Assembly (NCBI GenBank): GCA_936924635.1
Contig: CAKZHP010000133.1
Span: forward strand, 1-64,000
Reading direction: 5' to 3'
DNA length: 64,000 nt
Source of the DNA: an uncultured Propionibacteriaceae bacterium
GTDB taxonomy: Bacteria > Actinomycetota > Actinomycetes > Propionibacteriales > Propionibacteriaceae
In this document: piece after piece, positions 6,208-14,629 of the stretch
Layout of the letters: each line of letters opens with the position of its first letter
How positions within the stretch are numbered: the first letter of the stretch is position 1
Notes under the pieces: model-generated
The model's input: only the letters and a program-made list of their open reading frames with translations
What the model was told of the DNA's origin: nothing
Database searches by the model: none
Program-made: the position numbers and the translations under genes

Positions 6208-7568
6208 TTGTCCCCCGGCTCCGCCGAGCCGAGCTCCTTCGCGGAGCTCTCCACCCCGACCAGCTCTCCGATGCCACCGCCGACGAGGCCGAGCGACGCG
6301 TACTGCTCCAGGCGCGCGCGGCTGTCGGCGATGTCCAGGTTGCGCATGGTGAGCTGCCCGATGCGGTCGGCCGGGCCGAACGCGGCGTCCTCGACACGCT
6401 CCATGGAGAGCTTCGCCGGGTTGTACGAGAACCCGCTGCCCGCCGTCTCCAGGATCGAGTAGTCCTCGCCGCGACGCAGACGCACGGTCACCTCCCCCGT
6501 CACCGCGGAGGCGACCCAGCGCTGCAGCGACTCACGGAACATCAGCGCCTGCGGGTCGAGCCAGCGCCCCTCGTACATCAGGCGCCCCAGCTTGCGGCCC
6601 TCGACGTGGTAGTTGGCGAGCGTGTCCTCGTTGTGGATCGCCGTGACCAGACGCTCGTACGCGATGTGCAGCAACGCCATGCCCGGCGCCTCGTAGACGC
6701 CGCGCGACTTGGCCTCGATGATGCGGTTCTCGATCTGGTCGCTCATGCCCAGGCCGTGACGGCCGCCGATGGTGTTCGCCTCGCGCACCAGCGCCACCGG
6801 CGACTCGAAGGTGGCGCCGTTGATGGTGGTGGGCCAGCCGTTCTCGAAGCCGATGGTCACGGTCTCGGGCTCGATCTCGACCGCCGGGTCCCAGAACCGG
6901 ACGCCCATGATCGGGTCGACGATCTCGATGCCGGAGTCGAGGTTCTCCAGGTTCTTGGCCTCGTGGGTGGCGCCCCAGATGTTGGCGTCGGTCGAGTACG
7001 CCTTCTCGCGGCTGTCCCGGTACGGCAGGCCGCGCTCGGTCAGGTAGGCCGACATCTCCGCCCGCCCGCCGAGCTCGCTGACGAACGCGGAATCCAGCCA
7101 GGGCTTGTAGATGCGCAGGCGAGGGTTCGCCAGCAGCCCGTAGCGGTAGAACCGCTCGATGTCGTTGCCTTTGTACGTCGAGCCGTCGCCCCAGATGTGG
7201 CAGTCGTCCTCGGCCATGGCGCGCACCAGCATGGTGCCCGTGACCGCGCGGCCGAGCGGGGTGGTGTTGAAGTACGTACGGCCCGCGGTGCGGATGTGGA
7301 ATGCCCCGCACTGCAACGCCACCAGACCCTCGTGCACCAGCTGCTCGGTGCAGTCGACCAGCCGCGCCAGCTCCGCCCCGTACGCCCCGGCCCGCCCAGG
7401 CACCGACGCCACGTCGGGCTCGTCGTACTGGCCGAGGTCGGCGGTGTACGTGCAGGGCACGGCACCCTTCTCGCGCATCCAGGCGACGGCCACCGACGTG
7501 TCGAGGCCCCCGGAGAACGCCAGACCGACCTTCTCGCCCACGGGCAGGTCACTGAGAACAACAGGCAT
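6204..7568 (-). CDS. argG: Argininosuccinate synthase
   Basis: ArgG joins citrulline and aspartate using ATP, the penultimate step of arginine synthesis. The 454-residue product has the PP-loop AFSGGLDTSVAVAWM near residue 20, then GDGSTYKGNDIERFYRYGLL, KAYSTDANIWGATHEAK and IGGRHGLGMSDQIENRIIEAKSRG. This is the longer E. coli-like ArgG class. I chose ATG at 7568 because AGGA lies 8 nt upstream; a second ATG at 7577 is possible, and the longer frame extending to 8270 runs into acs. Its direct coupling to hisE and hisG is less usual than an arg cluster and suggests joint control of histidine and arginine synthesis (inference). Confidence 0.95.
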   Translation of the reverse strand: MPVVLSDLPVGEKVGLAFSGGLDTSVAVAWMREKGAVPCTYTADLGQYDEPDVASVPGRAGAYGAELARLVDCTEQLVHEGLVALQCGAFHIRTAGRTYFNTTPLGRAVTGTMLVRAMAEDDCHIWGDGSTYKGNDIERFYRYGLLANPRLRIYKPWLDSAFVSELGGRAEMSAYLTERGLPYRDSREKAYSTDANIWGATHEAKNLENLDSGIEIVDPIMGVRFWDPAVEIEPETVTIGFENGWPTTINGATFESPVALVREANTIGGRHGLGMSDQIENRIIEAKSRGVYEAPGMALLHIAYERLVTAIHNEDTLANYHVEGRKLGRLMYEGRWLDPQALMFRESLQRWVASAVTGEVTVRLRRGEDYSILETAGSGFSYNPAKLSMERVEDAAFGPADRIGQLTMRNLDIADSRARLEQYASLGLVGGGIGELVGVESSAKELGSAEPGDK

Positions 7569-7589
7569 GGCCAGCATCCTGCACCATTG

Positions 7590-7801
7590 GTCGCGCTCCG
7601 CGCTCCGGCGCCCGGGGGCTGGGAGACAGCGACAACACGCGGAGCGCCACAGACCGCAGCAGCTCCGGGCGGGGAGCACCCGACCCTGGACTGAGGAGAG
7701 CGACAGCGACGCCCGGCCCACACCGGGGAGAGGACGCCGCTGTCGATCGACGAGGGAAGGCCGGGGACTCCGCTCCCCGACCGCGGAGCGCGGAGCGCGA
7801 C
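7590..7801. repeat. Perfect 18-bp inverted repeat bracketing the acs-argG intergenic region
   Basis: GTCGCGCTCCGCGCTCCG (7590-7607) is the exact reverse complement of 7784-7801, 176 bp away. Inside, related words recur (CGGAGCGC, GAGCGACA, GACAGCGACA). No ORF is convincing and no flanking target duplication is obvious. It may be a small repeat element or a regulatory structure for argG. Confidence 0.6.
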
Positions 7802-7816
7802 AGACAGGAGAGCCGG

Positions 7817-9709
7817 TCAGTCCTGCTCGAGGGTGGAGAGGTCGCCCTCGTCCTGACCCAGCGCGCGAGCGCGGAGGACGCGGCGCATGATCTTGCCGGA
7901 CCTGGTCTTGGGCAGCTTGTCGACGAACTCGATGCGCTCGGGCTTGGCGATGGGGCTGAGGGTCGCCGAGACGTGGCTGCGAAGGTCGTCCTCGAGGTCC
8001 TTGTCGCCCTCGACACCCACGCCGAGGGTGACGAAGGTCACGATGACGTTGCCCTTGACCTCGTGCGGGATGCCGATGGCCGCGGCCTCGGTCACCTTCG
8101 GGTGGGCGACCAGGGCCGACTCCACCTCGGCCGTGCCCAGCCGGTGACCGGACACCTTGATGACGTCGTCCGTACGCCCGATCACCCAGACGTAGCCGTC
8201 CTCGTCCTTCTTGGCGGCGTCGCCGGCGAGGTACTTGCCGGGGTAGCGCTCCCAGTAGGTCGACCTCCACCGCTCGTCGTCACCGACGATCCCGAGCGCC
8301 ATCGCGGGCCACGGGTTGCACAGCACCAGCGCGCCCTCGGTGTTCGGGGGCACCTCGTTGCCGTCCTCGTCGAGGATCTGCACCTCCTGACCGAAGAACG
8401 GCAGGGTGCCCGAGCCGGGCTTGAGCGGCAGCGCCGGCGTCGGGGTGACCTGGAACATGCCGGTCTCGGTCTGCCACCAGGTGTCGATGATCGGGCACCT
8501 CTCCTTGCCGATCACGCGGTGGAACCACTTCCACGCCTCCGGGTTCGTGGGCTCCCCCACGGTGCCCAGCAGGCGCAGGCTGGACAGGTCGTGACGGTTG
8601 GGCCAGGCGTCGCCGAAGCGCATCAGCGTACGGATCGCCGTGGGGGCCGTGTAGAAGGTGGTGATGCCGTAGTACTCGATCAGCTGCCACCAGCGGTTCG
8701 GGTACGGGAACGTCGGCCCGCCCTCGTACATGAAGGTGGTCGCGCCGTTGAGCAGCGGCCCGTACACGAGGTAGGAGTGGCCGGTGATCCAGCCCGGGTC
8801 GGCGGTGCACCACCAGCGGTCCTCGTCGCGCATGTCGAAGGCGTACTTCAGCGTCGTGTACGTGCCGACCTGGTAGCCGCCGTGGCCGTGCAGGATCGCC
8901 TTCGGCTTCCCCGTGGAGCCGGACGTGTACAGGATGAACAGCGGGTCGTTGGCGTCCATCACCTCGGTGGCCGCGCGCCCGCGGGCGACCGGCAGGGCGG
9001 CGACGTCGTGGTACCAGTGGTCCCGCAGCGGGTCCATGGTGACCTCGTTGCCGGTGCGCTTGACCACGATCACGTTCTCGACCGAGGGGCAGTGCTTGAC
9101 GGCCTCGTCGACGATCGGCTTGAGCGGGAACACCTTGCCGTTGATCCAGGAGCCGTCGGTGCAGATGACGAGCTTCGACTCGGAGTCGTCGACGCGGGCG
9201 GCAACGGCGTCGGAGGTGAACCCGGCGAAGATCACCGAGTGCACGGCGCCGATCTTGGCGCAGGCCAGCATCGCGAACACGATCTCGGGGATGCGGGGCA
9301 TGTAGATGGTGACCTTGTCGCCCTTGGTGATGCCCATGGAGCGGATCACGTTGGCCATCTGGTCGACCTCACGCGCCAGCGAGAAGTACGAGTAGGTCTT
9401 GACGTCGTTGAGGTCCTCACCGACCCAGATCAGCGCCAGCTTGTTCTTCTTGGGGCCGGACAGGTGACGGTCGAGGCAGTTGGTGACGATGTTCGTCTTC
9501 GCGCCGGCGAACCACCGGTAGAAGGGGAGGTTGGAGTCGTCGACGAGGGTGTCCCACTCCTTGTCCCAGGTCAGCTCGCGCGCCTCCGCCTCCCAGAACT
9601 TCTTGTAGTCCTTCGCAGCCTCCGCCCGCAGCGCCGGGCTGTCGGCGATCTGGGCCGAGCTGACCGTCTCCTCGCTCGGGTAGTACACATCGCCGTGCAG
9701 GTCAGACAT
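7817..9709 (-). CDS. acs: Acetyl-CoA synthetase (AMP-forming)
   Basis: Acs activates acetate to acetyl-CoA through acetyl-AMP in the cytoplasm. The 630-residue product is near normal length. The adenylation motif YTSGSTGKPKAILHGHGGY is near residue 260, DTWWQTETG near 410, then YLAGDAAKKDEDGYVWVIGRTDDVIKVSGHRLG. The C-terminal PKTRSGKIMRRVLR (about residue 600) carries the lysine that protein acetyltransferases acetylate in this family. It starts ATG at 9709 behind GAGGAG and a TAGTGT -10. It is monocistronic, between mshC and the repeat-rich gap before argG. Confidence 0.96.
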   Translation of the reverse strand: MSDLHGDVYYPSEETVSSAQIADSPALRAEAAKDYKKFWEAEARELTWDKEWDTLVDDSNLPFYRWFAGAKTNIVTNCLDRHLSGPKKNKLALIWVGEDLNDVKTYSYFSLAREVDQMANVIRSMGITKGDKVTIYMPRIPEIVFAMLACAKIGAVHSVIFAGFTSDAVAARVDDSESKLVICTDGSWINGKVFPLKPIVDEAVKHCPSVENVIVVKRTGNEVTMDPLRDHWYHDVAALPVARGRAATEVMDANDPLFILYTSGSTGKPKAILHGHGGYQVGTYTTLKYAFDMRDEDRWWCTADPGWITGHSYLVYGPLLNGATTFMYEGGPTFPYPNRWWQLIEYYGITTFYTAPTAIRTLMRFGDAWPNRHDLSSLRLLGTVGEPTNPEAWKWFHRVIGKERCPIIDTWWQTETGMFQVTPTPALPLKPGSGTLPFFGQEVQILDEDGNEVPPNTEGALVLCNPWPAMALGIVGDDERWRSTYWERYPGKYLAGDAAKKDEDGYVWVIGRTDDVIKVSGHRLGTAEVESALVAHPKVTEAAAIGIPHEVKGNVIVTFVTLGVGVEGDKDLEDDLRSHVSATLSPIAKPERIEFVDKLPKTRSGKIMRRVLRARALGQDEGDLSTLEQD

Positions 9710-9793
9710 CGGTGGCTCCTCGGTGCGCGTGTTCAGGTGCGCCAGACACTACCGATGCGTACGCTCCCGGGGCGCTGATCCGAGGCATGTCGC

Positions 9794-11035
9794 TCAGGAG
9801 ACGGCGATGCCCAGCAGCCCGTCGAGCAGGTCGCGCACCTGGGCCCGCGCCCCGGCCTCGTCATCGCCGGCCGCCAGCGAGCGGCGGGCCCATTCGTCGA
9901 CCAGGGCGAGGGCATGGTCGGCGTGCAGGTCGTCGGCCACGGCGGCCGAGACCAGCCCGACAAGCCCGTCCGCCGGCACGGACGTGGTGCCCTCCAGCGC
10001 AGACCGCCACAGCGCCAGCCGCTCCTGCGCCGCCGCGAGCTCGGCGTCGGTCCAGGACCACTCGGTGGCGTAGTGGTGGGCGAGCAGCACGAGGCGTACG
10101 GCCATGGGGTCGACCCCGGAGTCGCGCAGGCGGGAGACCAGCACCAGGTTGCCCTTCGACTTGCTCATCTTCTCGCCGTCGAGCCCGACCATGGCCACGT
10201 GCAGGTAGGCGTCGGCGAACGGCTCCCCCGTCGCCGCCACGCCCTCGGCGGCGCACATCTCGTGGTGCGGGAAGGCGAGGTCGGTGCCGCCGCCCTGAAC
10301 GTCGAACGTCTCGCCGAGCGTCCTCAGCGCGATCGCCGTGCACTCGATGTGCCAGCCCGGCCGGCCCGCACCCAGGGGGCTCTCCCACGAAGGCTCGCCC
10401 TCGCGCTCCAGGCGCCACACCAGGCAGTCGAGCGGGTGCTCCTTGCCGGCGCGCCCGGGGTCGCCGCCGCGCTCGGCGAACACCTCGCGCATCTCGGCGT
10501 CACCGAGCCCGGAGACCTCGCCGAAACCGGGGGCGCGGGCGGTGCGGAAGTACAGGTCGGGGTACGTGTCGTCGCCGACCGGGTAGACGTACCCCGCCTC
10601 CTGCAGCCGCTGCACCAGCGAGGTGACCTCGCCGATCGACTCCACGGCCCCTACGTACGCGTGCGGCGGCAGCACCCGCAGCGCGGTCATGTCAGCGCGG
10701 AACAGGTCGGTCTGGTCCTCGGCGAGCTCGGTCCACTCGACCCCGGTGGCAGCGGCGCGCTCCAGCAGCGGGTCGTCGACGTCGGTGACGTTCTGGGTGT
10801 ACGTCACGTCCAGACCGGCGGCGAGCCAGGCGCGGTGGAGCAGGTCGAACGTCACGTACGTGAACGCGTGGCCCATGTGGGTCGCGTCGTAGGGGGTGAT
10901 CCCGCACACGTACAGCCGGGCCCGGCCGCTCTCCGGCCCGAGCGGCACGACCTCGCCGCGGGCGGTGTCGTGGGCCTTGACCCGCTGCGCCTCCCCGGGG
11001 ACCGCAGGGACAGGGACGGGGGGCCAGGACTTCAT
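9794..11035 (-). CDS. mshC: Mycothiol ligase MshC (cysteine:GlcN-inositol ligase)
   Basis: MshC attaches cysteine to GlcN-Ins using ATP in mycothiol synthesis. It is a class I cysteinyl-tRNA synthetase relative that lacks the anticodon-binding domain. The 413-residue length and LYVCGITPYDATHMGHAFTY (HIGH-like motif and zinc Cys), HIECTAIAL, FPHHEMC and EKMSKSKGN (about residue 290) favour MshC over CysS. This supports an actinobacterial host. ATG at 11035 is 6 nt after a TAGGCT -10 hexamer, so the mRNA is probably leaderless. In many Actinobacteria mshC neighbours DUF3090 genes, as here. Confidence 0.93.
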   Translation of the reverse strand: MKSWPPVPVPAVPGEAQRVKAHDTARGEVVPLGPESGRARLYVCGITPYDATHMGHAFTYVTFDLLHRAWLAAGLDVTYTQNVTDVDDPLLERAAATGVEWTELAEDQTDLFRADMTALRVLPPHAYVGAVESIGEVTSLVQRLQEAGYVYPVGDDTYPDLYFRTARAPGFGEVSGLGDAEMREVFAERGGDPGRAGKEHPLDCLVWRLEREGEPSWESPLGAGRPGWHIECTAIALRTLGETFDVQGGGTDLAFPHHEMCAAEGVAATGEPFADAYLHVAMVGLDGEKMSKSKGNLVLVSRLRDSGVDPMAVRLVLLAHHYATEWSWTDAELAAAQERLALWRSALEGTTSVPADGLVGLVSAAVADDLHADHALALVDEWARRSLAAGDDEAGARAQVRDLLDGLLGIAVS

Positions 11036-11041
11036 GCGGCG

Positions 11042-11047
11042 AGCCTA
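11042..11047 (-). promoter_or_regulatory. -10 element giving leaderless mshC mRNA
   Basis: TAGGCT on the minus strand, 6 nt (CGCCGC), then the ATG of mshC at 11035; no Shine-Dalgarno sequence. Confidence 0.55.
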
Positions 11048-11144
11048 ACCGAGCAGGCTCCGGCGTCCGCCCGGCGTCCGGAGCCGCCCCCCGGTGGCCG
11101 TCGACACGCGCGACCACGCGGCTGCCGCCTCACTCAGGTCCGCG

Positions 11145-11212
11145 TCCGCACAGCCTGGATCGATCCGCGCACCGCGCATGCGGGCTGCACGGATCGACCG
11201 AGGCTGTGCGGA
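11145..11212. terminator. Large imperfect hairpin between the DUF3090 gene and mshC
   Basis: The arms 11145-11167 and 11190-11212 pair over 23 bp with two mismatches (outer part TCCGCACAGCCT / AGGCTGTGCGGA) around a 22-nt loop. It lies just past the DUF3090 stop codon, so termination is the simplest role. It is longer than needed for that. Confidence 0.5.
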
Positions 11213-11260
11213 GGCCGCGACGGGCCGGACAAGCTGTCGACGTCGCTCCTCGGCCGCCCC

Positions 11261-11767
11261 TCAGCGCTGGGCTCGAAGCCCGTCCAGCCGGGGACAGACG
11301 TGCCCAGACGCGGAGACCTGCTGCGCGCAGAACGGGCAGGCCGGGGACTCGTGCAGCAGGCGGCGCACGCGCAGGCTGAAGCGTCGCGCCCAGAGCGGCG
11401 TCACGGAGACCGCCACGGCATCGGCCTGGTCGGCCCCTGTCAGCTCGACCGTGAGCAGCCCTGCGGCGGAGTCCCACGACACGACCGCGGTGTCGGCCGT
11501 GAGCACCGGCAGCAGCGGCAGGTCCAGCGGGCGGATGTCGACGGCGGCGTCGCTGCCGTACGTGTCGATGCCGCCGAGCCGCGCCACCTCGTCGAGCACG
11601 GCCACCGCGTGATCGGCGAGCAGCGTGAGCACGCTGCGCGAGACCTCGACGGTGGCCAGCGTGGACCCGTCACGCACCTGTACGTAGAACCTGCGGGCGG
11701 CGCCCGCCCCCGTGGACCCGGCGACGAAGCGGTCGGGGCTGGTGTACGCGAGACGACGAGGTGCCAC
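11261..11767 (-). CDS. DUF3090 family protein
   Basis: The 168-residue protein matches the actinobacterial DUF3090 family of unknown function. An early TGAGAARRFYVQVRDGSTLATVEVSR is followed by DHAVAVLDEVARLG. The C-terminal zinc-ribbon-like motif is CPFCAQQVSASGHVCPR. In related genomes it clusters with a histidine phosphatase, an SCO1664-type protein and mshC. Here mshC is adjacent, but neither of the other two is in the window. The GTG start at 11767 is 7 nt after TAGGCT (11775-11780), again a leaderless arrangement. Confidence 0.82.
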   Translation of the reverse strand: MAPRRLAYTSPDRFVAGSTGAGAARRFYVQVRDGSTLATVEVSRSVLTLLADHAVAVLDEVARLGGIDTYGSDAAVDIRPLDLPLLPVLTADTAVVSWDSAAGLLTVELTGADQADAVAVSVTPLWARRFSLRVRRLLHESPACPFCAQQVSASGHVCPRLDGLRAQR

Positions 11768-11777
11768 GGCGGGCAGC

Positions 11778-11981
11778 CTACGAGCGGTGGTCGCCGGGCC
11801 GCGCCACCGCGGCGGCCGCGACGAAGTCCGTGCACGCAGGGCACTCGGTGACGACCGGGTGGACGCACTCCAGGACGTGCCCCAGGAACGACTCGGCCAG
11901 CTCCAGCTCGCGGCGCCGCTCCTCGATCCGCCAGAAGGCCGCCTTCCCCGGTGCCTTCGTGGACGCGGACCGGGAGGCCAC
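11778..11981 (-). CDS. Small hypothetical protein with a Cys-rich C-terminal motif
   Basis: I do not recognise this protein. The supported part reads KAAFWRIEERRRELELAESF, then LGHVLECVHPVVTECPACTDFVAAAA. It has an amphipathic Glu/Arg helix and a possible metal-binding C-x7-C-x2-C. I chose GTG at 11981 because CAGGGT ends 7 nt upstream, matching the leaderless pattern here. The frame stays open to an ATG at 12119 that overlaps the DUF3145 gene by 41 nt, but that extension is Trp/Ser-rich and looks non-coding. It lies between the DUF3145 and DUF3090 genes on the same strand. It could be spurious. Confidence 0.4.
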   Translation of the reverse strand: MASRSASTKAPGKAAFWRIEERRRELELAESFLGHVLECVHPVVTECPACTDFVAAAAVARPGDHRS

Positions 11982-12078
11982 CTGGCAGACCCTGCTGCAC
12001 GTCCACCAGGCCTCCCGCCTGGTCCAGGTGATGCCGGCCCACGACCCGTACGGTGCGCCGGCCCCCTGAGCCGGGACC

Positions 12079-12576
12079 TCAGACCACCTGGTGCAGCCAG
12101 CGGACCGGGGCGCCCTCACCCGCGTGACGGAACGGCTCCAGCTCCTCGTCCCACGGGATGCCGAGCAGGTCCGGCAGCGCCTGCTGCAGCGGCGCGCTGC
12201 CCTGGGCGTCAGCGAGCAGGGCGGCCCGCAGCCGGCCCTCGGAGACGTACACGTCGCCGCTGGGGCTCATCGGTGCCCGGAACAGGCCGAGCCGCGGGGT
12301 GAAGCTGAGGCGGTGACCCTCCGAGATCGCTGTGGGCTCCTCGGTGATCTCGAACCGCAGCCGCTCCCACCGGCGCAGCGCGGAGGCCAGCTGCTCCGAG
12401 GCCCCCACCCGGCCGTGCCAGGTCAGCTCCGCCCGGTACGCCCCGCGCTCGGCCGGCTGCGGGGTCCACTGCAGGTCGACGGGCATGCCGAGAGCGCCGG
12501 CCGCCGCCCACTCGATGTGCGGGCACAGCGCCGACGGGGCGGAGTGCACGTAGAAAACACCCCGGGTCTGGCTCAT
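12079..12576 (-). CDS. DUF3145 family protein
   Basis: The 165-residue product matches DUF3145, an actinobacteria-specific family of unknown function. It starts MSQTRGVFYVHSAPSALCPHIEWAAAGALG and continues WTPQPAERGAYRAELTWHG, then a C-terminal PDLLGIPWDEELEPFRHAGEG. The real start is ATG at 12576, preceded by GGGAGGACCAG. A longer frame from 12669 has no Shine-Dalgarno sequence and unrelated sequence. It is divergent from the S9 peptidase gene. No signal peptide or membrane helix is seen. Confidence 0.85.
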   Translation of the reverse strand: MSQTRGVFYVHSAPSALCPHIEWAAAGALGMPVDLQWTPQPAERGAYRAELTWHGRVGASEQLASALRRWERLRFEITEEPTAISEGHRLSFTPRLGLFRAPMSPSGDVYVSEGRLRAALLADAQGSAPLQQALPDLLGIPWDEELEPFRHAGEGAPVRWLHQVV

Positions 12577-12712
12577 CTGGTCCTCCCTCAGCTCAGGTGT
12601 GCCTTCCCCGACAACCTGGTGCGTAGAGACGGACCGCTTCCCATGATGCCCCAGCCGCCCCAGCAGCACCAGGGGTCACCCGGCGCACCCGACTGTTCCG
12701 CACCGGCATCGC

Positions 12713-12718
12713 TAGGGT
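12713..12718 (+). promoter_or_regulatory. -10 element giving leaderless S9 peptidase mRNA
   Basis: TAGGGT, 6 nt (CGGGGC), then the ATG at 12725. No Shine-Dalgarno sequence is present. Confidence 0.5.
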
Positions 12719-12724
12719 CGGGGC

Positions 12725-14626
12725 ATGCAGACCGCCCCGTACGGCTCCTGGCCCTCCCCCGTCACCACCGACCTCATCACCGGCGCCACCGTGGGCCTGG
12801 TGGGCGGGATGGTCGACGGCGACGACATCTGGTGGGTGGAGAGCCACGCCTCGCAGCGTGGCCGCGCCTCGCTGTGGCGGCAGACCCCCGACGGCACCCG
12901 CACCGAGGTCACGCCCGAGCTCAACGTGCGGTCGGCGGTCAACGAGTACGGCGGCGGGGCGTACGCGGTGCGCGACGGTGTGGCCGTGGTCAGCACCTTC
13001 CCCGCTCACGTGGTGATGGTGGTCGAGGAGGGCCGGCCGCCGCGCGCGATCACCCCCGAGGGCCCGCTGCGGTTCGGCGGGTTCGCGTTCCTGCCGGGCG
13101 GCCGCGAGGTGGTCTGCGTGCGGGAGGACCACACCGACAGCGACATCGACTGCGTCACCACGCTGGTGCGGCTCGACCTGGACGGCGACAACGCCGAGGG
13201 GGGTGAGGTGGTCGCCTCCGGCGCCGACTTCTACGGGCAGCCCACCGTCGCCGACGACGGCCGCATCGCCTGGGCGGAGTGGGACCACCCGAACATGCCG
13301 TGGGACTCCACGCGCATCGTGGTGCGCGGCACCGACGGCTCCACCCAGCAGGTGGCCGGCGGGCCCGGGGTGTCGGTCGTCTACCCCGCCTGGCAGGGGG
13401 GCACGCTGCTGCTCTGCTCCGACGAGACCGGGTTCTGGAACCTCTACCGCTGGGACGGCAGCAAGAGCCGGCCGCTCGCCCCGATGCCGTACGACATCTG
13501 CGGCCCCGCGTGGGTGCTGCGAGGTGCGCCGTACGCGGTCGTGGACGAGGAGCGGGTCGGCCTCTCCTGGTGGGTGGACGGCCTCCCCCGGGTCGGGCTG
13601 CTGACCGGCGACCGGCTCGAGGAGTGGCCGCTGGACGTCACCACGGCGACCCTCGGCGGTCATGGCACGCGCACCCTGGCCGCCCTCGAGTACGCAGACC
13701 GGCCCGAGGAGCTCGCCGTGCTGGACTGGGACGCCCGCACCGTCGAGACGGTCCGGCGCAGCTCGGAGACCCGGCTGGACACCGATCTGGTCTCCCGCGC
13801 CGAGGACCTCACCTGGGAGAGCCCCGACGGCCCGGTGCACGCCTGGTACTACCCGCCCCGCAACCCCGGCTGGGCCGCGCCGGAGGGCGAGCTGCCCCCG
13901 GTGCTGGTGCGCTCCCACGGCGGGCCGACCGCGTTCTCCGGTGCCGACCTCAGCCTCAGCGACCAGTTCTGGACCAGCCGGGGCATCGCGGTGGTCGACG
14001 TGAACTACAGCGGCTCGACCGCGTACGGGCGGGCCTATCGCGAGCGCCTCCAGGGCACCTGGGGGATCAGCGACGTGCGCGACTGCGCCGACGCGGTGCG
14101 GGTGCTCGTGGAGCGGGGGCTGGCCGACCCGGCACGCGTCGCCATCACGGGCGGGTCGGCCGGCGGCTACACCACGCTGCAGGCACTGGTGACGACCGAC
14201 GTCTTCAGCGCGGGCATGAGCAGCTACGGCATCGGTGACCTGGAGACCATGACCACCGACACCCACAAGTTCGAGTCGCGCTACCTCGACGGGCTGGTCG
14301 GCCCGTACCCGGAGCGCCGAGACCTGTACCTCGAGCGCTCCCCCATCCACCACCTCGACGGCCTCTCCAGCCCGATGCTGCTGCAGCAGGGCACCGAGGA
14401 CAAGGTGGTGCCGCCGCAGCAGGCGGAGACGATGGCGGCGGCCGTGCGCGCCAAGGGGCTGCCGGTGGCGCTGGTGATGTACGAGGGCGAGGGCCACGGC
14501 TTCCGGCGCGCCGACAGCATCACCCGTTCGTACGACTCGATGCTCTCGTTCCTCGGGCAGGTCTTCGGCTTCACCCCGGCCGGCGACGTACCGGTGCTCG
14601 AGGTGGAGAACCTGCCTGCTCGCTGA
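12725..14626 (+). CDS. S9 family prolyl oligopeptidase / acylaminoacyl peptidase
   Basis: This is a cytoplasmic serine peptidase of the prolyl-oligopeptidase clan acting on short peptides. The 633-residue protein has a beta-propeller-like N-terminal half (repeats such as DDGRIAWAEWDHPNMPWDSTRI and PAWQGGTLLLCSDETGFWNLYRW) and an alpha/beta hydrolase domain from about residue 370. The catalytic set is visible: Ser in TGGSAGGYTT (about 478), Asp in GTEDKVVPP (about 558) and His in GEGHGF (about 590). It has no signal peptide. It converges on the YbaK gene with only 3 bp between stop codons. Confidence 0.9.
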   Translation: MQTAPYGSWPSPVTTDLITGATVGLVGGMVDGDDIWWVESHASQRGRASLWRQTPDGTRTEVTPELNVRSAVNEYGGGAYAVRDGVAVVSTFPAHVVMVVEEGRPPRAITPEGPLRFGGFAFLPGGREVVCVREDHTDSDIDCVTTLVRLDLDGDNAEGGEVVASGADFYGQPTVADDGRIAWAEWDHPNMPWDSTRIVVRGTDGSTQQVAGGPGVSVVYPAWQGGTLLLCSDETGFWNLYRWDGSKSRPLAPMPYDICGPAWVLRGAPYAVVDEERVGLSWWVDGLPRVGLLTGDRLEEWPLDVTTATLGGHGTRTLAALEYADRPEELAVLDWDARTVETVRRSSETRLDTDLVSRAEDLTWESPDGPVHAWYYPPRNPGWAAPEGELPPVLVRSHGGPTAFSGADLSLSDQFWTSRGIAVVDVNYSGSTAYGRAYRERLQGTWGISDVRDCADAVRVLVERGLADPARVAITGGSAGGYTTLQALVTTDVFSAGMSSYGIGDLETMTTDTHKFESRYLDGLVGPYPERRDLYLERSPIHHLDGLSSPMLLQQGTEDKVVPPQQAETMAAAVRAKGLPVALVMYEGEGHGFRRADSITRSYDSMLSFLGQVFGFTPAGDVPVLEVENLPAR

Positions 14627-14629
14627 GCC

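Noticed and set aside
6204..8270. argG extended to 688 codons
   Set aside because: The added 230 residues are an out-of-frame reading of acs and the repeat-rich gap; real ArgG starts at 7568 (or 7577).
7973..9778. A 601-codon open frame on the plus strand
   Set aside because: It is the exact antisense shadow of acs; composition is Arg/Val/Gly-rich with no domains, as expected from GC-rich codon structure.
9914..11851. A 645-codon open frame on the plus strand
   Set aside because: It is antisense to mshC and DUF3090 and crosses the intergenic hairpin; no recognisable protein features.
12593..14497. A 634-codon minus-strand frame opposite the S9 peptidase
   Set aside because: The plus strand has the catalytic triad and normal length; the minus frame is a shadow.
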